Origin: Capnocytophaga ochracea DSM 7271
GTDB lineage: Bacteria; Bacteroidota; Bacteroidia; Flavobacteriales; Flavobacteriaceae
Assembly (NCBI RefSeq): GCF_000023285.1
Contig: NC_013162.1
Coordinates: 1,218,501 to 1,282,500, forward strand
DNA length: 64,000 nt
Reading direction: 5' to 3'
How positions within the stretch are numbered: the stretch's first letter is position 1; each line of letters starts with the position of its first letter. A program made the translations under genes and the position numbers. Below are positions 1 to 8,194 of this stretch, one piece after another. Under the pieces are notes generated by a model. The model searched no databases and was not told the origin of the DNA. It saw only the letters and a list, made by a program, of their open reading frames with translations.

Positions 1-2767
1 CGGCATCCGGAATATTGAGTGTAAAACGTGCTTTACCACTGCTGTCGGTAGTGATGTTTTTAGTGGTGTAAATAGCATTGCTACTACTGCTATTATAGGT
101 AGAGATATTCTGGTTCGAAGCGTCCCACCACCAGTTCCAGCCTACTTTATACACGGTTACCGACACATCTTTATGGCTGAGTGGTTTGCCTTCTTCGCTG
201 AGTACTACTGCATCGAAAGTGTGGTTTTGTTGGGTGTTGTAATAATCGTATTTGTTGGTTTCGGGCAAGCGTAAACCTACATACTCACTATAAGGTGAAA
301 AAGAGGCGGTACTCACATCGGTACTGAAATCGCCACCACTTTCGTTGGCTTGGGTGAGGAAGTTCACTTTTAGCATACCAGGAGCATCTAAGTCGTTCGT
401 TCTGAAGTAGAAATTCGCATTCCCGTTGCTATCGGTACGCCCTTCAAATACGTTCATCTCTTCGCTCTCAAACTGATAAGCGCGATTGTTGAACACGTAT
501 TTTTCATAACCTTTGAAGGCAGTTTCTAAGGGGTAGAACTTCGCTTTCACGCTCACACCTGTATTACCTGCTGGAGAGCCGTGTAACCACAACACTTGCA
601 AGCGCACATTGTCGCCTTTTTGACTGATAAGTTTACCGTTGAGGTTGTTCTCTATCTTCAAGCGGTTAGGCTTAATGGTTTCAATCTTGATGCGTTTGCT
701 GAATTTTGTAGCCCCTGCCGAGATACTCACATTCCAGTTGCCCGTAGGCGCATCGGAGTTGGTTTTCAGTCCAAATACATACTGGTTGGTAGGGTTGCTA
801 CTCTGCATACGCTCGGCTATCACCTTTCCATAAGGGTCAGTAAAGCGCAGTTTGATAGGCAGTTTTTCAGGGGTCTTTTGGGCAAAGTCGTTCAATATAA
901 AGCCCACATAAATGCTATCACCGGGTCGCCATACGCCGCGTTCGGTATAGATAAAACCGTTGAGCCCTTTCTGTAAGCGCATACCATCTACATCGTATTT
1001 GCTTACCGACTGTGGTGCGCCGTCGTCTAACTTCACATAAGTAGTGAATTTGTCTTTTTTCACTTTGGCAAAGTAAGCACGGCTACTGAGATTTAACCGT
1101 AGTATTCCCTTACTATCGGTTTTGCCTTCTTGTATTTTCTGCTGTTGGTAGCTGAAAACCTCTACTATTGCTCCAACTACTGGTTTGGTAGTGAGCAAGT
1201 CGTTTACTACTATGGTAAAGTTGTTCGTTTGTCCTTTTTTTACAATCACTCCAAGGTCGGAAGCAAGCACATTGGTACCCACCGTTCTGCCGTAGTAATA
1301 ATTGTCTTTACAAGGACTATCCTCGTCTTCTTCCCAATAGAATTCTTCGTCGTAATCATAGTATTGAGAGTAGGTTACATCGTCGTCATTTAATGGTTTT
1401 TGTTCAAACGAAAGGTCAAGAGGTTCTTCGTTTTTAGCACCACAAGCGTAGAGTGAATAGTTTTTGGTCATTCCTAATTCTACTCGGTAAATTGCCCCTG
1501 GTTCGGGCGTAATCACCGAAGCAAGGTCGAGCGAATAAGTATTCCACTCGTTCAGCGGATAGAGCGCACTGTCGTTCAGTTTGAGTACTTTCCGTGCAAT
1601 AGGCTTGCCTACACGCTGTATATACGAGCCTCCGCCCAAATCGTTATCTTGTAAAAACTGAAAGATATTGTTCTCGAAAATGCGGTATACCGTTACATTC
1701 ACCGCGCGCAAGTTAATAGTTTGAAAGTTGATTTTCAAATTCTGTGAGCTCGGTAGGATAGTACCGCTCTTAAGAAAGCGAATATCGGGTTTTTGCTGTA
1801 AAAATTTGATGTCAAAAGTCGCTTCTTTTTCCAATCGGTCGCCATAGATATTCTTGATACCTTTAGAAATGTGCACCTTGTAGTCACCCTCTTTTTGTTC
1901 CTCGCGGAAGACTTTCACTACGTTGCCGTTTACGCTGTATTTCAGTGCAGTATTGGTATCGCTGAGGCTTATGAGTCCTGTAAAATCTTGTTCTTTTTCT
2001 AAGGGGTCAGAAAAGTTTACACTGAAAGCCTGGTTGGCACCGTCGGTTTTAGCGTTCAGTGCCTTGAATACCCCCTTTTGCGGAATAGTATAAGAGAAAG
2101 GTATAAGGTTTTCTTTAGGTATGTCTTTAACGTCCCATTTTATTTGGAGAGTTTGTTCTTTGTTGAGACGAGGCAAGCTGTCGAAGATAATTACAAACTT
2201 GTTATTAGTGCCTTGCGACTGGAACTTCACTCCTACTTTCTTCCCATCAAGAGTCGCTTTTAAAATCTCTTTAGCGGTTTCGTAAGGTATTTGGTCATTA
2301 GCCAAGAGTTCAGCACTAAGAAAATAATAATCACGGTTATACGACTGTAACTCGTTTGACCTTACTCGAAAGGCTTGTTGAAAAGTTTTCACTGTAAAGT
2401 TGAAAATCTCCAGTTCCTTTTTTGGTACTGCATAGAGCTTCTTTACGTGAAACGACACGCGGTACTCTGTGTTTTGAGCCAATGGTTTTTCAGGCATAAA
2501 CTCTACAAGTGTAGGGTTTACGCACACCACTTTTCCTTTCACCTTAGGCGAAATTTCAAAGAGGTTAAGGTCGCTCACCTTGTCCATTTTGTCTTGCGAC
2601 AAGGGTTCGTTCAGTAGTATTTTTATTCCTGAGTGAGCAGAGATAAGCCCTGAGGTATACCCTGAAATATAATCTTTAAAAGCTAGTGGGTCGCTGTTGA
2701 AATTTACATTCTTCTTACAAGCGATAGCGACCAACAACGCTATCAGTACAAAGCTTATTTTTTTCAT
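1..2767 (-). CDS. alpha-2-macroglobulin family lipoprotein, partial (C-terminus outside window)
   Basis: The reading frame is open from an ATG at 2767 to the window edge, so only the first 922 residues are seen. The N-terminus is a lipoprotein signal (MKKISFVLIALLVAIAC, with Cys17 as the likely lipidated residue). The middle carries a macroglobulin MG2-like stretch with the typical sequence TERGVWRPGDSIYVGFILND, surrounded by repeated beta-sandwich-like segments with many Asn and Thr. Bacterial alpha-2-macroglobulin-like proteins are large periplasmic or surface protease traps of 1500-1900 residues, so about half the gene should lie to the left. The thioester and bait regions, if present, are not in view. 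A Bacteroidota-type promoter lies 29 bases upstream of the start. Family assignment is fairly sure; a protective role is inferred from the family. Confidence 0.85.
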   Translation of the reverse strand, partial: MKKISFVLIALLVAIACKKNVNFNSDPLAFKDYISGYTSGLISAHSGIKILLNEPLSQDKMDKVSDLNLFEISPKVKGKVVCVNPTLVEFMPEKPLAQNTEYRVSFHVKKLYAVPKKELEIFNFTVKTFQQAFRVRSNELQSYNRDYYFLSAELLANDQIPYETAKEILKATLDGKKVGVKFQSQGTNNKFVIIFDSLPRLNKEQTLQIKWDVKDIPKENLIPFSYTIPQKGVFKALNAKTDGANQAFSVNFSDPLEKEQDFTGLISLSDTNTALKYSVNGNVVKVFREEQKEGDYKVHISKGIKNIYGDRLEKEATFDIKFLQQKPDIRFLKSGTILPSSQNLKINFQTINLRAVNVTVYRIFENNIFQFLQDNDLGGGSYIQRVGKPIARKVLKLNDSALYPLNEWNTYSLDLASVITPEPGAIYRVELGMTKNYSLYACGAKNEEPLDLSFEQKPLNDDDVTYSQYYDYDEEFYWEEDEDSPCKDNYYYGRTVGTNVLASDLGVIVKKGQTNNFTIVVNDLLTTKPVVGAIVEVFSYQQQKIQEGKTDSKGILRLNLSSRAYFAKVKKDKFTTYVKLDDGAPQSVSKYDVDGMRLQKGLNGFIYTERGVWRPGDSIYVGFILNDFAQKTPEKLPIKLRFTDPYGKVIAERMQSSNPTNQYVFGLKTNSDAPTGNWNVSISAGATKFSKRIKIETIKPNRLKIENNLNGKLISQKGDNVRLQVLWLHGSPAGNTGVSVKAKFYPLETAFKGYEKYVFNNRAYQFESEEMNVFEGRTDSNGNANFYFRTNDLDAPGMLKVNFLTQANESGGDFSTDVSTASFSPYSEYVGLRLPETNKYDYYNTQQNHTFDAVVLSEEGKPLSHKDVSVTVYKVGWNWWWDASNQNISTYNSSSSNAIYTTKNITTDSSGKARFTLNIPDA

Positions 2768-2795
2768 ATTTTGATGACACTAATATTTTAAGGTA

Positions 2796-2827
2796 CAAAG
2801 GTAGGAATTAATTATCAAATTAGCAAA
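2796..2827 (-). promoter_or_regulatory. promoter of the alpha-2-macroglobulin-like gene
   Basis: On the minus strand TTTG (complement of 2824-2827) is followed after 20 bases by TACCTTTG (complement of 2796-2803), matching the Bacteroidota -33/-7 pattern, 29 bases before the start codon. Confidence 0.7.
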
Positions 2828-2917
2828 TGCTTTCTGAAAAAGCGTACCTCTAAAAATAATACTTGTGTCGTTCACTTTAATTGCTTGTACTGTTACGACT
2901 GCCTATGTGGCTCGCAC

Positions 2918-4576
2918 TTAGTTAAAAATCTGCTCTAATATTTTAAAGGTGATGAGGTAGGTAGGCTTTACTCCTGTAGTGCCCAAGCCTCCTGAGGCAA
3001 GAGTGCTACCAGTCTCCAAAGGATTGTCGGAAGCGTAGTAAGCATAACGCACTTTCACATCTTCACGTATGCTCTTGCGTATTTTTGATGCCGACTGTAT
3101 GGCTTTTTGGTAATGTACACCTTCCATCTCTAAGCCTACTGCATTCCACGTAGAGTGTAGGAAGAATTTTAATATATCTTTGTTTTGTAGTGAAGTTCCT
3201 AGCACAGTAATCATAGAGCCCTCAAACACTTTCAGTCCATTGCCTTCAAAGTCAGCTTTCGTAAATTCGTTGTGGAAAGGATAGTTATCTGCCGTACCTT
3301 CGAAGATGTGTGCAGTAGGAATCATTAGGTCTCCTTTCTCACCTTCCAAGATGCCTGCCTTACCCATAATTGAGATAGAAAGCACGTCTAAGAAATAGGT
3401 CTTGCCTCCTTTGTAATAAGGTTTTAGGAGTTCATCTATGGTCTCAAAGGCTTGTTCACCAAAAGCGTAGTCCATTACTAATATCACAGGTTTTTCACCC
3501 TTTTCAAGATGATGTACTTCGTATGGTGTATCTGTAAAGTCTATTTTGGCAGTGTCAAACAGTTGCACATCGATGTTCGTACCAGAAGTATCGTCTACCG
3601 AAATCATTCCGTGTTTATGAGCGTATTCCTTCACTTTTTTGCGTAAAGGTTCACTTTCAGGCAGACTTAGGAGCTCGAAGAGTTCTACACGTGAGCTTAC
3701 TTCCACTTCTTTGGCAAGTGCTTTTTCAGCAAACAAGCTGTTCATCACGCTGTGCATATTGGCACTGATGATGTGTAACGGGCGTTCTAAGAGTCCATTT
3801 TTTAGTAATATATGCTTGATGTGTTCCGCCCATATCTCTCCGTGCAGGTGATGCCCGATACGCTCGCGCAATACAGTGCTAAAGGTGATAGTGCGCTTAT
3901 CGTCGTTTACGCGTTCGTTCAGAGCGAGCTTGCCTAACCAGTAAATAATGTGGATAAAGCGGTCGGGTAGGGTAGGAGTAGCTAAGGCTTTGTAAGCCCC
4001 CAGCACCTCTTCAAAAGTGCGCCCTAAAAGGTTGCCTATGTGTATAAAGGTAGCCTCACGCTCGGCAAGGGTGAGTTTATTCTTTTGTATATTAGCTTCT
4101 AATTTTGCCCAATCGTGCGAAATTTTATTGTCGTCTAACAGAATGCGGTCAGCGATTTTGTGTGACTCTATAAATAGGAAAGTAAGGTGCGTAAGCACAT
4201 CGTAAATATCCGAGCGACCACGAGTGATTTCAATATTCATCTGCTCAGGGTCTATACGGTAACAATTGCGGCGACGCTTCGGTGGGATAATAGGTTTGAA
4301 GTGCGATTGGCGGTATCCCTCATCAGCAATTAGGTTGATGTATTTACACTGCTCAATCCCTTCTGGCAGACGGTCAAGTACGTAAATAAGCCCGCTCAGT
4401 TCCGATTTACTCTCAGCAATACTGCCATAGATTTCTGGGCGCAATACCAGTAGCGATTCGCGTAGTGCCTCGCCCGAGATACCCATAGGTTTATAGAAAC
4501 CCCTTGAAAAGAGGTGTCTCATCGTTACATACATACGCTCTATAGCGTTCGTGGATTCTTGTGCTCTACTTTTCAT
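2918..4576 (-). CDS. conserved Flavobacteriia protein (DUF6909-like) with nucleoside-phosphorylase-like C-terminal half
   Basis: This 552-residue soluble protein begins with a conserved block (RAQESTNAIERMYVTMRHLF) that I recall from a family named DUF6909; the name is from memory. The first 300 residues look helical and contain a basic patch (PPKRRRNCYRID). From about residue 340 the sequence resembles purine/uridine phosphorylases: a GKAGILEGEKGDLMIP stretch near 405-420 is like the family's G-T-A-G...GD..I segment, a GLEMEG motif near 480 is like the nucleoside-binding M-E-M-E motif, and SDNPLETG near 515 sits where the catalytic Asp loop falls. There is no signal peptide. The start overlaps the end of recX by 11 bases, so the two are probably co-translated. 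Function unknown; a nucleoside- or nucleotide-related activity is inferred. Confidence 0.75.
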   Translation of the reverse strand: MKSRAQESTNAIERMYVTMRHLFSRGFYKPMGISGEALRESLLVLRPEIYGSIAESKSELSGLIYVLDRLPEGIEQCKYINLIADEGYRQSHFKPIIPPKRRRNCYRIDPEQMNIEITRGRSDIYDVLTHLTFLFIESHKIADRILLDDNKISHDWAKLEANIQKNKLTLAEREATFIHIGNLLGRTFEEVLGAYKALATPTLPDRFIHIIYWLGKLALNERVNDDKRTITFSTVLRERIGHHLHGEIWAEHIKHILLKNGLLERPLHIISANMHSVMNSLFAEKALAKEVEVSSRVELFELLSLPESEPLRKKVKEYAHKHGMISVDDTSGTNIDVQLFDTAKIDFTDTPYEVHHLEKGEKPVILVMDYAFGEQAFETIDELLKPYYKGGKTYFLDVLSISIMGKAGILEGEKGDLMIPTAHIFEGTADNYPFHNEFTKADFEGNGLKVFEGSMITVLGTSLQNKDILKFFLHSTWNAVGLEMEGVHYQKAIQSASKIRKSIREDVKVRYAYYASDNPLETGSTLASGGLGTTGVKPTYLITFKILEQIFN

Positions 4577-5045
4577 ATAATTCTTCTACTTTCTCATAAA
4601 CTAAATCCGGCTCCCAACCGCGGTACAGTAGGTAGTTTGTCAGTTTAGCTTTAGCTTTATAAGGGTTCTTTTCTTTAATGGTAGCTTGTTTTTTCTCAGC
4701 CACTATTTCAAAAGTATCTATGTATTCTTCTTCGTCAATTTCTTCTAAGCCAACTTCAATATTGTAATCCGAAAGCCCTCTGGTTTTTAGTTCCCGCTCT
4801 ATGCGCACACGTCCCCATTTTTTGATGCGAAACTTACCACGGGCAAAGCTTTTAGCAAAGCGCTCTTCGTTTAGGAAGTCGTTCTGTATCAGGTGTACCA
4901 CTATATCATCAATAGCCAAAGGTATCATACCCATCGCGCGCAGTTTCGCTATTACCTCGCGGTGGCAACGCTCTTGGTAAGCACAATAGGCTTCCAATCG
5001 CTCTTTTGCCTCTTGTACGGTATAGGTCTTTGCAGTAGCTTCCAT
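4566..5045 (-). CDS. recX: regulatory protein RecX
   Basis: RecX binds RecA filaments and limits RecA activity in recombination and the SOS response. At 159 residues this matches the family length. The sequence shows the all-helical three-helix repeats of RecX: the first repeat has ERCHREVIAKLRAMGMIP, the second has LNEERFAKSFARGKFRIKKWG with RIERELKTRGL, and the third is KAKLTNYLLYRGWEPDLVYEKV near the C-terminus. A TAnnTTTG element lies 18 bases upstream. The gene is followed by the DUF6909-like gene with an 11-base overlap. recA is not in the window. Confidence 0.9.
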   Translation of the reverse strand: MEATAKTYTVQEAKERLEAYCAYQERCHREVIAKLRAMGMIPLAIDDIVVHLIQNDFLNEERFAKSFARGKFRIKKWGRVRIERELKTRGLSDYNIEVGLEEIDEEEYIDTFEIVAEKKQATIKEKNPYKAKAKLTNYLLYRGWEPDLVYEKVEELYEK

Positions 5046-5062
5046 TATATTTTGTAATTAGG

Positions 5063-5070
5063 CAAAGATA
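5063..5070 (-). promoter_or_regulatory. -7 element upstream of recX
   Basis: TATCTTFG-type element reading TATCTTTG on the minus strand, 18 bases before the recX start. No clear TTTG lies at the expected distance, since the terminator of the preceding gene occupies that position. Confidence 0.45.
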
Positions 5071-5073
5071 CAA

Positions 5074-5100
5074 GAAAAGCTACCAATACGGTAGCTTTCT
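5074..5100 (-). terminator. terminator after the Roadblock-like gene
   Basis: A 9-bp perfect stem (AAAGCTACC at 5076-5084 and GGTAGCTTT at 5090-5098) with a 5-base loop is followed on the minus strand by TTTTCTTG. It lies 60-85 bases after the stop of the Roadblock-like gene and just before the recX -7 element. Confidence 0.65.
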
Positions 5101-5161
5101 TTTAATAATAACTTCTTTACATTCTTTTACTAACTTAATTATGCGGGAATTAGAGCTGTGA

Positions 5162-5542
5162 TTAGAATATAGTTGCTAAATCTTTTTTGTACTTAGCGAG
5201 TAAAGCTCTTGTTATACCATAGTTTGCTTTGGTTGAGTCTACTACTAAATAAATGAAATAACTACCATTTGCTGACACATCAATAATGTGATTTTGGTCA
5301 GAGAGAACAATAATAATCTCATCTATTTTTTCCTTAGAAGCCAATCCTAATGCTTGAAGCGCATTTTGTTTAGCTTTTATTACCTCTAAGTTATAACCTG
5401 CGGCTAAATTAGGATCCAAACTAGGGTCTACTGATTCTGCGCCGTAAGAAACTCCTGAACGTACTTCAGTTACTGAAACGGCGATAAATCCAGGAATGTT
5501 GTTTTTTACATCCTGAATGAATTTGTCTAAAACGTTTGTCAT
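5162..5542 (-). CDS. Roadblock/LC7-like domain protein
   Basis: This is a 126-residue soluble protein with no signal peptide. Its order of segments fits the Roadblock/LC7 fold (helix, strands, long helix, strands, helix): NIPGFIAVSVTEVRSGV at the start, a central helix VIKAKQNALQALG, strands DEIIIVLSDQNHIIDV and SYFIYLVVD, and a final helix ANYGITRALLAKY that closely resembles the ending of Roadblock proteins. Bacterial members such as MglB regulate small GTPases, but no GTPase gene is adjacent here. It has its own terminator downstream and follows tRNA-Cys on the same strand. The fold is likely; the role is unknown. Confidence 0.65.
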   Translation of the reverse strand: MTNVLDKFIQDVKNNIPGFIAVSVTEVRSGVSYGAESVDPSLDPNLAAGYNLEVIKAKQNALQALGLASKEKIDEIIIVLSDQNHIIDVSANGSYFIYLVVDSTKANYGITRALLAKYKKDLATIF

Positions 5543-5589
5543 CTTTTTGAAATTTTTACTTTGTGGATTAATAAATTACTTAAAAAGTG

Positions 5590-5660
5590 AGGCATCGAGC
5601 GGATTTGAACCGCTGTAAAAGGTTTTGCAGACCTCTGCCTAGCCCCTCGGCCACGATGCC
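5590..5660 (-). tRNA. tRNA-Cys (GCA)
   Basis: The complement folds into a full cloverleaf of 71 nt: acceptor GGCATCG/CGATGCC, D arm GCC...GGC, anticodon stem GAGGT/ACCTT with loop CTGCAAA (anticodon GCA), T arm AGCGG TTCAAAT CCGCT, and discriminator U as expected for tRNA-Cys. CCA is not encoded. Confidence 0.97.
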
Positions 5661-5686
5661 TTTTTAGTTCTTGTAGTATCAGTGCG

Positions 5687-5716
5687 CAAAGTTACTACCT
5701 TTTTTTTAATTAGCAA
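5687..5716 (-). promoter_or_regulatory. promoter of tRNA-Cys inside the folB 3' end
   Basis: Minus strand: TTG (complement of 5714-5716), 19 bases, TAACTTTG (complement of 5687-5694). The element overlaps the last codons of folB (stop codon at 5706-5708) and ends 27 bases before the tRNA. Confidence 0.65.
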
Positions 5717-6071
5717 GTTTTTTCTGTTTTATTTTTACACTCACCGAGGCTACGTCGCCATTAATAGGGGGATTGATTTTTGCAATCTCAAGTGTTATCT
5801 TCTGAACCTCAGAAAGTTCTTTGAATATCCTGTCTATAATGCGACCCGCTACGTGCTCTAATAATTCCGACCGTATAGCCATCTCTTCTTTTACAATCCT
5901 GTTCAAGTGTACATAGTCTACCGTGTCAGCAAGCCGGTCGCTCTTAATAGCTTTTTCAAGAGGAACTTTCACCTTCACATCCACGCGGTAATCACTCCCT
6001 ATAATACCCTCTTCAGCAAGGCATCCGTGATTGGCGTGAACGCGTATATTCTTTAAGATAATATGTTGCAT
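5706..6071 (-). CDS. folB: dihydroneopterin aldolase FolB
   Basis: FolB converts dihydroneopterin to 6-hydroxymethyl-dihydropterin in folate synthesis, in the cytoplasm. The 121-residue length is normal. Family landmarks are visible: NIRVHANHGCLAEEG near the start, with the conserved His and Glu region, the DYRVDVKVKV strand, DTVDYVHLNRIVKEEM, ELLEHVAGRIIDRIF, and the C-terminal KINPPINGDVASVSVKI strand. It starts 17 bases after the PorP/SprF gene on the same strand, so it may share that transcript. The following tRNA-Cys has its promoter in the folB tail. Confidence 0.93.
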   Translation of the reverse strand: MQHIILKNIRVHANHGCLAEEGIIGSDYRVDVKVKVPLEKAIKSDRLADTVDYVHLNRIVKEEMAIRSELLEHVAGRIIDRIFKELSEVQKITLEIAKINPPINGDVASVSVKIKQKKLAN

Positions 6072-6088
6072 TCTATATTGTTATACTA

Positions 6089-7039
6089 CTATCGCTGTGC
6101 ACATTTACAGTTACTTACTCCTTGGAATAGGTCAAGACCTAAGGTTACCACGTGAGTACCTGAGTTGTATCTGATAAGTTCGTTTAAGTGGATTTGGTAA
6201 GAGTATGCAAAGTACACCATTCCGCGTTTGAGCCCCGCCATAGGACCAATGTTTAGTGGTTTGAAGATTTGGTCATTTAACGAGCGATAATTCACCCCTA
6301 CCCAATAATAATCGTCTAAATCCATCCAGCGGAATTTAAGGTTAAAATCAGTAGTAGAACGCCCGTCGCTTTCGTAGTACTGATAGAGTACTGAAGGCTC
6401 TATTTCAAAACGACTGTTCTTATCTTTTTTATAACGGTATCCTGCGTAAACAAGGTAGTTGCGCAAAGCCTTAGGCTCTTCTTTGTAGAAACGCTCAATA
6501 TCCTTGTTTAAGATGTTCAAACCCGATAGGTTTACAAACCATCTTTTATAGCGGTAAAGCACCGCTACATCAAAGTTGTGATTCACAGTAAAGCGGTCGT
6601 TAGTAACTTGTGGGTCAGGAATATTGTCGAACTTGTCGATATCAATCCTAAAAGTGTTTAAGGCATACGAAATACCAAATGAAATAAAGTGGTTGTCATA
6701 ACGGTCAAGTGTAAGGTGGTGCGCAAACGTAGCTTTACCCCCCATTTGCTTGGTGTTCCCGTTGCGGTCATTATAAAGCATAAGCCCCACGCCACTGCGT
6801 TCTCCTAAACGCATATCTCCCGCAAGCGATTGATAATCAGGAGCGCCCTTAACGCCTACCCATTGAGTACCTGCTGAAAGACGTATTCTCACAAAGTCCC
6901 CAATACCTGCATAGGTAGGGGCTATAAGAAATTCGCTATCTGCCAAATATTGGTTCATTTGTGGCAAGTTCAGCTCTTGCGAAAGAGCTTTCCCCCCCAT
7001 AGTGCATAGTGCGAGCATTAACAATACTATTCTTTTCAT
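6089..7039 (-). CDS. PorP/SprF family outer-membrane protein (type IX secretion related)
   Basis: This 316-residue protein has a signal peptide (MKRIVLLMLALCTMGGKALS, cut near residue 20) and then QELNLPQMNQYLADSEFLIAP, the conserved opening of PorP/SprF proteins, which continues with the GxxxxVRxxxxxQWVGxKGAP pattern. The remainder alternates aromatic and polar residues as in a beta-barrel with strands such as RYDNHFISFGISYALN. PorP and SprF bind PorE-like lipoproteins and help deliver type IX secretion substrates or assemble gliding adhesins. No PorE/PorK-like partner is adjacent, which is common for extra SprF paralogs that pair with a particular large substrate. A weak TATATTTG element lies about 100 bases upstream. 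Confidence 0.88.
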   Translation of the reverse strand: MKRIVLLMLALCTMGGKALSQELNLPQMNQYLADSEFLIAPTYAGIGDFVRIRLSAGTQWVGVKGAPDYQSLAGDMRLGERSGVGLMLYNDRNGNTKQMGGKATFAHHLTLDRYDNHFISFGISYALNTFRIDIDKFDNIPDPQVTNDRFTVNHNFDVAVLYRYKRWFVNLSGLNILNKDIERFYKEEPKALRNYLVYAGYRYKKDKNSRFEIEPSVLYQYYESDGRSTTDFNLKFRWMDLDDYYWVGVNYRSLNDQIFKPLNIGPMAGLKRGMVYFAYSYQIHLNELIRYNSGTHVVTLGLDLFQGVSNCKCAQR

Positions 7040-7138
7040 TGTCGATAAAAATTTACTTAAACTATTTTCTTGCTATAAAATTACTAATTATCTCACAACA
7101 CCTATATAGTACGTAGCTATGGTGTGCAAAATTTTCAG

Positions 7139-7146
7139 CAAATATA
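7139..7146 (-). promoter_or_regulatory. possible -7 element of the PorP/SprF gene
   Basis: TATATTTG on the minus strand, 100 bases before the start; no convincing -33 element, so this is weak. Confidence 0.3.
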
Positions 7147-7793
7147 CTCATTATTTTTTTACTGCACTATTTTTTTACAAAAAAAATGTGCATATTTAAC
7201 ACATTTATATTTTTATTAACATTTTTAAAGCTGTTTTTCAGCTTTTTATATTTTTATGTTTTGTGAATAATTAACATATAAAAATAGCCTATTTATACTT
7301 TTTTATGAAGATTATAATGCTAAAAACGGCTTTTAATACATTTTTTCATATGTGTAAAAAACACCGTATCTTAATGACTCCACCTAAACAATTTTAACGT
7401 TTCAAAATGATGATTTTTTTCTATAAACCACAAAAATTCTCCCCTACACAACTCTAAAATCACCCTTCCGTCATTATTCTCCCTACACTCGTCTCACAAG
7501 TCCGAACCATTCTGTCTGCCCGACCTTATTGTAGGTTGCTTTATAGGAGGTTCAACTTTGCCCTCCGCTGGCGCGAGCTTTTAGCTCGTGCGCTCACTGC
7601 TAATTTCCAAATTTCCTAATTTAACTGCCCGTGCGGCTCGCACCTCCCCATTTTCTCATTTCCAAATTTGCTAATTCTCTAATTATCCCTTCTCCTTTTT
7701 GGTCACTACATTCCTCTTTACTATCGCTACATTCCCCCTCTCCTTGGGAGAAGTCTCCGAATAGGAGAGTATGTGAACGGGGTGAGGATTCTC

Positions 7794-8010
7794 TTTTCTT
7801 TCGCCTCGAAACCCCGTTTTTAACATTTTCATACTCGTTGTATCATATTATGAATCAACTCTTTATATACCCTTTCTATACCAATCGTCCAAGATTCGTA
7901 TAAGCTTCCTATAAGCTCTCTATAAGCTACCCCCACCCATCTTACACCCTTTTTTCACCAAAACTTCTCTCAGCTCTCTTCCGAAACCCTCCGTTTTCTT
8001 CCGAAAGCTC
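7794..8010 (-). repeat. dispersed repeat R1, copy 1
   Basis: Read on the minus strand it contains the same landmarks as the other five copies: GGAAACGGAGGG-type start, AAAAAAGGGTGTAAGATGGG, the block of AGCTTATAGAG/AGCTTATAGGA/AGCTTATACGA units (complement of about 7894-7930), ATCTTGGACGATTGGTATAG, and the end GGGGTTTCGAGGCGAAAG (complement of 7798-7816). Confidence 0.85.
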
Positions 8011-8142
8011 CTAATAGTACCAACACATCGCTTTTGCAGTATGCACTTTGCCAAAGTTAATAGCCGTCGTGCTACGACCGCCCGTGCGGCTCGCACCCTC
8101 ATTTCCTAATGTTATTTGTATACAACCTAACACTTTTTTTCT

Positions 8143-8150
8143 TACCTTTG
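8143..8150 (+). promoter_or_regulatory. -7 element of the sialate O-acetylesterase gene
   Basis: TACCTTTG 45 bases before the start codon. A TTTG-like ATTTG lies 24 bases upstream (8115-8118), a slightly long spacing. Confidence 0.55.
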
Positions 8151-8194
8151 TAGCTTAATATAAAAACATTCTTACTTTCTAAGTATACTAACCA

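Larger units (their letters stand above)
7040..8194. other. repeat-rich intergenic region between divergent genes
   Basis: No credible gene is seen in this 1.15-kb stretch. Its first 400 bases are very AT-rich with poly-T and poly-A runs. The rest holds a GCGCGAGC/GCTCGTGCGC hairpin (7571-7591), two GTGCGGCTCGCAC elements (7631-7643 and 8084-8096), copy 1 of the 200-bp dispersed repeat, and the promoter of the esterase gene. Confidence 0.7.

Noticed and set aside
7794-8010. R1 as a complete insertion sequence
   Set aside because: It is only about 200 bases, codes no transposase, and I see no terminal inverted repeats, so at most it is a non-autonomous element.
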